Below, piece by piece: positions 59,444-64,000 of a DNA stretch of 64,000 nucleotides. The notes beneath the pieces were generated by a model. The model saw nothing but the letters and a program-made list of their open reading frames with translations, made no database searches and was not told the DNA's origin. Each line of letters starts with the position of its first letter. Position 1 is the stretch's first letter. The translations under genes were made by a program, and so were the position numbers. Origin of the DNA: an uncultured Eubacterium sp. (GTDB lineage Bacteria; Bacillota; Clostridia; Lachnospirales; Lachnospiraceae); assembly GCA_910586225.1 (NCBI GenBank), contig CAJUIL010000005.1, forward strand, positions 62,001 to 126,000, read 5' to 3'.

Positions 59444-60034
59444 TTACATACTTTGATAAAAATTTTGTTCCAAATGAAAGAAAAGCATGGCGTAAGCATA
59501 CAAATCATAATGAGCTATTCCGATTTGTTCCTCGTCTTTTATTTGTGATAAATTGAATAAAATACAATTAAGAAACCCTTTCTTGACTAACGTTGTCTGC
59601 GGCAGACTAGGAAAATTTTCTATGATATTAAGAAATACATCGGGATTATCCGTATTATCATTAGCCATAAAACATGATAAATACCTACAGCCAGCGTGAA
59701 AAGCGACCCACTCATTAACATAGTAAAACACAGCTTCTACGCCTTTTCTGGTCTTAATAATTTGTTTCAGTAAGTCATTTGTATTAAAAACATTAGTTTT
59801 TAAAAATGCTCCACAAATACAAGACGCAACTCTATGACGGTCTAATAAACAATTATCAGCTTTTGAAAAAATATTGTCTTTATATTGGTGTATTAAAATA
59901 TTATAATTTTCATAAGCTTTCCTTTTGCATTCTTGAAGGTCGTAAGTTTTAATAAGCGAGTTGTTGGCTTGTATTTCTAATATAAAATTTTGAATGCCCC
60001 AGTCAAATATGTTGTCAAATACTTCTTTTGTCAC
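59444..60034 (-). CDS. Uncharacterised protein of AT-rich accessory DNA
   Basis: I do not recognise this 196-residue protein. It is helical, with NYNILIHQYKDN, a conserved-looking LLDRHRVASCICGAFLK segment, NEWVAFHAGCRYLSCFM and a C-terminal hydrophobic stretch (YDLYAYAMLFFHL). The D-R-H-x-V-A ... N-E-x-x-A ... G pattern recalls a family found in phage-like islands. The start is uncertain: GTG at 60034 has GAGGT upstream with 9-base spacing, while ATG 60088 overlaps the small gene by 40 bases. Codon use is AT-rich compared with neighbours, which suggests transfer. Confidence 0.55.
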   Translation of the reverse strand: MTKEVFDNIFDWGIQNFILEIQANNSLIKTYDLQECKRKAYENYNILIHQYKDNIFSKADNCLLDRHRVASCICGAFLKTNVFNTNDLLKQIIKTRKGVEAVFYYVNEWVAFHAGCRYLSCFMANDNTDNPDVFLNIIENFPSLPQTTLVKKGFLNCILFNLSQIKDEEQIGIAHYDLYAYAMLFFHLEQNFYQSM

Positions 60035-60048
60035 AACTGCGTACCTCG

Positions 60049-60237
60049 CTATACTGTTTTTTCTAATTTGCCACACATTTCCATACATGCATTGAAAGCC
60101 TGCTCAATGGTGACATCTTCGTTTGCTGGTGCCGCATTCTTTTGACTATAAAATTCTTCGTATGTAAATTTTTCTGTTAAACTTGGGTCATCTGTTAAAT
60201 ATTCTTTAAATCCTTTTTGTCTGATTCCCATAGTCAT
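60049..60237 (-). CDS. Small protein paired with the unknown gene
   Basis: A 62-residue acidic protein, MTMGIRQKGFKEYLTDDP start, ending CMEMCGKLEKTV with a C-x3-C pair. It is preceded by a strong TAGGAGGGA ribosome-binding site and ends 14 bases before the proposed start of the next gene. The small-then-large layout with coupling resembles a toxin-antitoxin or immunity pair, but no family is recognised. Confidence 0.6.
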   Translation of the reverse strand: MTMGIRQKGFKEYLTDDPSLTEKFTYEEFYSQKNAAPANEDVTIEQAFNACMEMCGKLEKTV

Positions 60238-61045
60238 TCCCTCCTACTTTGTAATTCTAATGATAGTATATTAGCATATCTAGTGAGCTGTGTAAATATT
60301 TTTGTTAACTTTTTATAAAATAAAATGCCATTTAAATAGTTACATCAGTGGAAAATATCTTCTAACCACCTTGGTGTCAAACGCAAGAGTTTCTTCACCC
60401 ATCCCCGTCTTAGAACTTTAACACCATGTTTTTTGAAAATCTTATATAGTCAAAACACCTTAAGATAGCTTGTTTTCTGGCTTGTTTGTTCTAAACCGTT
60501 CTTTTTTACTTCCGCTTTTGCTTGTCGGAATGCTGTCATAATAGCGAAATAGCGGCTTGCTGTAACAGATGAAAAAATGTATTTTGTAAGTGGTGGGTCA
60601 TTTGCTGTATAGATGTGTTAAAAGATGCGATTTCTTTGTGTGTAGAAACGGAGGATTAAAGGAAGGAAAACAAATTATATAGAATTGTTATGTAAAATAC
60701 ATTCTAATAGTCAACATATTTTAATGAAATATTGTCTGTGAGTATTCTAAACGCTTTTCTTCTATTTTGCAACTCTTAATCAAAAAATTGGTTATTTTGT
60801 ATAAGATTTTCAAAATATGCAAGCTTATAAAATACAATTAGCACAAAATTTCCGTGCATTTTTCTAATAATAAACTACACAAATAATGTTATTTTGATTA
60901 CTATCAGTCTATCTATCCGTAGAACGCTTACAGCCCTTGTTGGCAGCGGGTGAGCGTGTATAACTTACAGCTTAAAAATATAACAATTCTATATAAAATG
61001 TTATGCAATAAAAAAAACCATCCGCATGACCAGGAGGGAAAGAGG
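60238..61045. other. AT-rich region of about 0.8 kb with no supportable gene
   Basis: The stretch is clearly richer in A+T than its surroundings. Between 60350 and 60600 the minus strand shows broken frames, such as FKKHGVKVLRRGWVKKLL, which look like decayed coding sequence of unknown origin. A 17-bp inverted repeat lies at 60675 and 60980. A longer frame running into the XRE gene from 60950 lacks a ribosome-binding site. Confidence 0.5.
60675..60996. repeat. 17-bp perfect inverted repeat, about 290 bp apart
   Basis: TTATATAGAATTGTTAT (60675-60691) is the exact reverse complement of ATAACAATTCTATATAA (60980-60996). The interval is AT-rich and non-coding. The layout fits a small non-autonomous element (MITE) or the ends of a decayed mobile element, but no target-site duplication is evident. 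Confidence 0.55.
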
Positions 61046-61411
61046 ATGAGAGAATTAGATCATGCAAAAACAGGTATGAGAATCCGCCAAATACGAAAGG
61101 CAAAAGGCTGGTCACAGGAGGAGCTTGCTAAAAGGTGTGGTATCAGTTTGAATCACTTAGGGCAGATTGAACGGGGCAAGAGAAAAATGAGTTTAGATAC
61201 ATTTAGCAGCCTGTGCAGAGAGCTGGAAACTGATGCGGATACGCTGCTTTGGGGAACGATGCAGACTTCGGATGCAATGCTGCAGAATTTATGGAAGGTT
61301 CCGCAAGGGCAGGACAGCGGCAGCTATGCGATGTATGTCAGGATCATGAAATCCGTAGCGGATATTATGGGCAACGCGGACAGCTTTGCGGATACAGGTA
61401 TGGGAACATGA
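61046..61411 (+). CDS. XRE-family regulator coupled to polysaccharide export genes
   Basis: A 121-residue protein with an N-terminal HTH_3 domain (TGMRIRQIRKAKGWSQEELAK, then SLNHLGQIERGKRKMS) and a C-terminal helical tail without a known sensor. ATG 61046 follows AGGAGGGAAAGAGG. An upstream frame to 60950 lacks a site. The stop overlaps the next start (ATGATGA), which couples translation to the permease gene, so it probably regulates the surface-polysaccharide operon. Confidence 0.88.
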   Translation: MRELDHAKTGMRIRQIRKAKGWSQEELAKRCGISLNHLGQIERGKRKMSLDTFSSLCRELETDADTLLWGTMQTSDAMLQNLWKVPQGQDSGSYAMYVRIMKSVADIMGNADSFADTGMGT

Positions 61412-62190
61412 TGACAGACAGAATCCGGGAGCTTTATGCTTACCGTGCGATGATCCATTCCCTGGTCAAAAGGGATCTAAAGGGACGATACAAGGGGTCG
61501 GCTTTGGGATTTTTGTGGACTTTTTTAAATCCGCTTCTGCAGCTGGCGGTTTATACGATGGTTTTTTCGGTCATTATGCGTTCTGGTATCAGGGACTATT
61601 ACTTGTTTCTGTTCGTGGCGCTTATACCATGGATTTTTTTCAGTACGTCGCTGACCGGAGGGGCTGGCTGCATTTTGGCGCAGCAGGATATGGTGAAAAA
61701 AATCTACTTTCCAAGAGAGGTTCTGCCGGTTTCCTATGTAACAAGCCAGTTTATTAATATGCTGCTCAGCTTTCTTGTTATTTTCGCGGTGCTGGTACTT
61801 GCACGTTATCCGCTCCGGCCGCTGCCGCTTTTGTGCCTTCCGGTTGTGATGGCAGTGGAGTATGGGCTTGCGCTTGGATTTACGATGGTGATGAGTGCGG
61901 CTACGGTATATTTGCGGGATCTGGAATATGTGCTTGGTATCCTTTCGATGGCGTGGCAGTTTTTAACACCTATTATGTATGCGCTGGATCAGGTGCCGGA
62001 TCAGGTTCGCTGGATATTCGCTGTCAATCCTATGACAAATATTATCACAGCATATCGGGACATTTTGTATTATGGGCAAGTGCCGAAGCTTAAGACGCTG
62101 CTGTCTGCATTTTTGATCGGTGTGCTGCTGCTGTCTGCTGGCTGGAGGATCTTTGAGCGACTGCAGAAGCGGTTTGCTGAAGAGTTGTAA
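61408..62190 (+). CDS. Polysaccharide ABC transporter permease (Wzm/TagG type)
   Basis: A 260-residue ABC-2-type membrane protein with about six spans. The N-terminal LVKRDLKGRYKGSALGFLWTFLNPL is the signature of O-antigen and teichoic acid exporters. FPREVLPVSYV and the FLTPIMYALDQVP and NPMTNIITAYRDIL segments follow in family order. It should export a lipid-linked glycan with the ATPase at 63278. The gene precedes gmd, which suggests a deoxy-mannose-derived sugar in the polymer. Confidence 0.92.
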   Translation: MMTDRIRELYAYRAMIHSLVKRDLKGRYKGSALGFLWTFLNPLLQLAVYTMVFSVIMRSGIRDYYLFLFVALIPWIFFSTSLTGGAGCILAQQDMVKKIYFPREVLPVSYVTSQFINMLLSFLVIFAVLVLARYPLRPLPLLCLPVVMAVEYGLALGFTMVMSAATVYLRDLEYVLGILSMAWQFLTPIMYALDQVPDQVRWIFAVNPMTNIITAYRDILYYGQVPKLKTLLSAFLIGVLLLSAGWRIFERLQKRFAEEL

Positions 62191-62241
62191 AATAAGCGGT
62201 TATGTACAAAGGAATAGAAAAGATTTTAGGAGGGTGCAGAC

Positions 62242-63270
62242 ATGAAACGAGCATTGGTTACCGGTATCACTGGACAGGATGGTTCCTATCTGGCGGAGCT
62301 TTTACTGGAAAAAGGGTATGAGGTATATGGCGTTATGCGGCGCAAGAGCGTTGTTGATTACGGCAACGTGGCCCACATCAGGGACAAAATTCATTTTATC
62401 TATGCGGATCTGACGGACTTAACATCACTGATCAATGCCGTAAAAATAGCTCAGCCAGATGAGGTCTACAACCTGGCGGCGCAGTCCTTTGTAGGGACAA
62501 GCTGGGAGCAGCCGGCGGCGACAGCGGCTATCGATGCACTTGGCGTTACAAATATACTGGACGCGATACGTACGGTAAAGCCACAGGCACGTTTCTACCA
62601 GGCGGCGACATCAGAAATGTTTGGCAAGGTGCAGGAAATGCCGCAGACCGAAAAAACACCGTTTTATCCGAGAAGCCCTTATGGAGTCGCAAAGCTGTAT
62701 GGCTACTGGATTACAAAAAACTATCGGGAAAGCTTTGATATGTTCGCGTGCAGCGGCATTTTGTTTAATCACGAAAGCGAGCGCAGAGGCAAGGAATTTG
62801 TTACACGCAAAATAACCTATGCGGCAGCCTGCATCAGACAGGGCGTGCAGGAGTGTCTGGAGCTTGGCAACCTGGACGCCAGGCGTGACTGGGGTCATGC
62901 ACAGGATTATGTCCATGCGATGTGGATGCTTTTGCAAAATGACGAGCCGGAGGATTATGTCATTGCCTCCAATGAAACGAGAAGTGTGAGGGAATTTGCG
63001 CAGATTGCTTTTGCGTATGCGGGCTTCCGACTGGAATGGGAAGGCGAAGGTGTACATGAGATTGGCAGGGATGCAGAGAGCGGAAAGGTGCTGGTTAGGG
63101 TGAATCCTGCATTCTTTCGCCCAGCGGAGGTAGAGCTGCTCTGGGGAAATCCTGCGAAAGCAGAGGCAGAGCTTGGCTGGAAGCGGGCGATTTCCTTTGA
63201 AAATCTGGTAGAACGCATGGTGGCAAGCGATATGAAGCTTGTGCAGAAAGAAATCCAGGCGGGGGAGTAA
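62242..63270 (+). CDS. gmd: GDP-mannose 4,6-dehydratase
   Basis: A 342-residue extended SDR enzyme that makes GDP-4-keto-6-deoxymannose, the precursor of GDP-rhamnose, GDP-fucose and relatives. The NAD(P) motif is TGITGQDGSYLAELL, and NLAAQSFVGTSW, ATSEMFGKV, FYPRSPYGVAKLYGYW (catalytic Tyr-x3-Lys) and NHESERRGKEFVTRKIT are as in the family. It is the sugar gene of the export operon. The second enzyme (reductase or epimerase) is presumably beyond the window edge. AGGAGGGTGCAGAC precedes the ATG. Confidence 0.96.
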   Translation: MKRALVTGITGQDGSYLAELLLEKGYEVYGVMRRKSVVDYGNVAHIRDKIHFIYADLTDLTSLINAVKIAQPDEVYNLAAQSFVGTSWEQPAATAAIDALGVTNILDAIRTVKPQARFYQAATSEMFGKVQEMPQTEKTPFYPRSPYGVAKLYGYWITKNYRESFDMFACSGILFNHESERRGKEFVTRKITYAAACIRQGVQECLELGNLDARRDWGHAQDYVHAMWMLLQNDEPEDYVIASNETRSVREFAQIAFAYAGFRLEWEGEGVHEIGRDAESGKVLVRVNPAFFRPAEVELLWGNPAKAEAELGWKRAISFENLVERMVASDMKLVQKEIQAGE

Positions 63271-63277
63271 GATCAAT

Positions 63278-64000
63278 ATGAGTCCGGAAAACGCGATCGA
63301 GGTGCGCGAGCTGACAAAAAAATTCAAAGTTTATTTTGATAAAGGGCATACGTTAAAAGAAAAGACGCTTTTTCGCAGGCGCAGAGCTTATGAGGAGCGC
63401 AAGGTTTTAAACGGTATCAGCTTTGATGTGAAAAGAGGAGAAGCCGTAGGGCTGATTGGGCATAACGGCTGTGGTAAGAGTACCACATTAAAGCTTTTGA
63501 CCAGAATTATGTATCCGGACAGCGGTACAATTACGATGCAGGGCCGCGTATCCAGCCTGATCGAATTAGGTGCTGGATTTCATCCGGATTTAAGCGGCAG
63601 AGAAAATATTTATATTAACGCCTCTATTTTTGGGCTGACGAGAAAAGAGATCGACGCGCGGCTGGATGAAATTATTTCATTTTCGGAATTGGAAGAATTT
63701 ATCGATAACCCTGTCAGGACCTATTCATCAGGAATGTATATGCGTCTGGCGTTTTCTGTTGCGATCAATGTGGATGCAGATATTTTGCTGATCGATGAGA
63801 TACTTGCTGTCGGCGATGCCGGATTTCAGGCAAAGTGTTTTCATAAGCTAAAAGAGATCAAGGCAGGCGGGACGACGATCGTGATCGTGTCGCATAGTCT
63901 TGGACAGATTGAGCAGATCTGTGAAAAAAGCTATTGGATCCATAATGGCAGTATTGCCGCTGAAGGTCCGCCGCGGGAAGTGCATCCACAGTATTTGGAC
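63278..64000 (+). CDS. Polysaccharide ABC transporter ATPase (Wzt/TagH type), N-terminal part
   Basis: The first 241 residues, cut by the right edge. Walker A is GHNGCGKST, the signature YSSGMYMRLAFS, Walker B ILLIDEILAVGD, and the switch IVSHSL. The LIELGAGFHPDLSGRENIY motif is characteristic of the O-antigen/teichoic acid exporter ATPases. The start ATG at 63278 follows GGGGGAG, 8 bases after gmd ends. A C-terminal carbohydrate-binding domain, if present, lies outside the window. Confidence 0.92.
   Translation, partial: MSPENAIEVRELTKKFKVYFDKGHTLKEKTLFRRRRAYEERKVLNGISFDVKRGEAVGLIGHNGCGKSTTLKLLTRIMYPDSGTITMQGRVSSLIELGAGFHPDLSGRENIYINASIFGLTRKEIDARLDEIISFSELEEFIDNPVRTYSSGMYMRLAFSVAINVDADILLIDEILAVGDAGFQAKCFHKLKEIKAGGTTIVIVSHSLGQIEQICEKSYWIHNGSIAAEGPPREVHPQYLD

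Noticed and set aside
61386..62093. Extra plus-strand frames inside the permease gene
   Set aside because: Out-of-frame shadows of the Wzm/TagG-type permease.
1..64000. CRISPR array, rRNA, tRNA or prophage genes
   Set aside because: No regularly spaced repeats, no conserved RNA signatures and no phage structural or integrase genes were found by reading.

Overview
The window looks like chromosomal DNA of an anaerobic Gram-positive bacterium of the Clostridia, most likely the family Lachnospiraceae. This is inferred from the gene families (DUF1002, DUF4080 radical SAM, DUF3343/YedE selenium genes, bacterial serpin, AgrC-type kinases), strong AGGAGG ribosome-binding sites, sigma-A-type promoters and a moderate GC content. 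No rRNA, tRNA, CRISPR array or intact insertion sequence was seen. Both ends cut genes: a phenylacetate-CoA ligase at the left and an O-antigen-type ABC ATPase at the right.

Layout. 1-10 kb: paaK end, an IS200/IS605 transposase scrap, a CbiK-type chelatase, a TIGR04076-HMA fusion, a soluble chemoreceptor-like protein, a lipase-like hydrolase, a DUF1002 protein, a methyltransferase, Hsp33 and NAD+ synthetase. 10-13 kb: a TPP riboswitch with its terminator controls thiE-HAD-thiC. 13-19 kb: a DUF4080 radical SAM protein, a broken XRE gene, then a phospholipid operon (PAP2, flippase-like protein, PssA, Psd) and rarA. 20-26.4 kb: a signalling block of an EAL phosphodiesterase with degenerate GGDEF, a hybrid histidine kinase and a chemoreceptor. 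26.5-32.2 kb: DUF6062 and a selenium cluster, selD-DUF3343-tusA-yedE on the minus strand facing away from a cysteine desulfurase-like gene and a LysR gene. 32.2-32.8 kb: HicB with an internally deleted HicA.

33-45 kb: a spermidine synthase-like membrane fusion, GDPD, a second hydrolase, an MFS protein, an M14 peptidoglycan peptidase, an ABC-class ATPase, a TetM-like GTPase fused to a YacP/Rae1-like NYN nuclease, and Uma2. 45-57 kb: htpG under a CIRCE-like operator, an AAA-ATPase/PD-(D/E)XK protein, a LysM-GH18 protein, a secreted serpin, a RACo-like ASKHA ferredoxin protein, an AraC regulator and glycogen phosphorylase. 57-61 kb is accessory in character: a response regulator/histidine kinase chimera flanked by two LytTR-like operators, a coiled-coil protein, an unrecognised AT-rich gene pair and about 0.8 kb without a supportable gene that carries a 17-bp inverted repeat. 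61-64 kb: an XRE regulator translationally coupled to a surface-polysaccharide export operon (permease, GDP-mannose 4,6-dehydratase, ATPase).

The most noteworthy observations are the GTPase-NYN fusion, the regulator/kinase chimera with its paired operators, the SelD cluster without SelA/SelB nearby, the deleted HicA, a 29-bp palindromic repeat present three times, and the CIRCE-like site at htpG. All start choices rest on ribosome-binding-site spacing and family habit, judged by eye.
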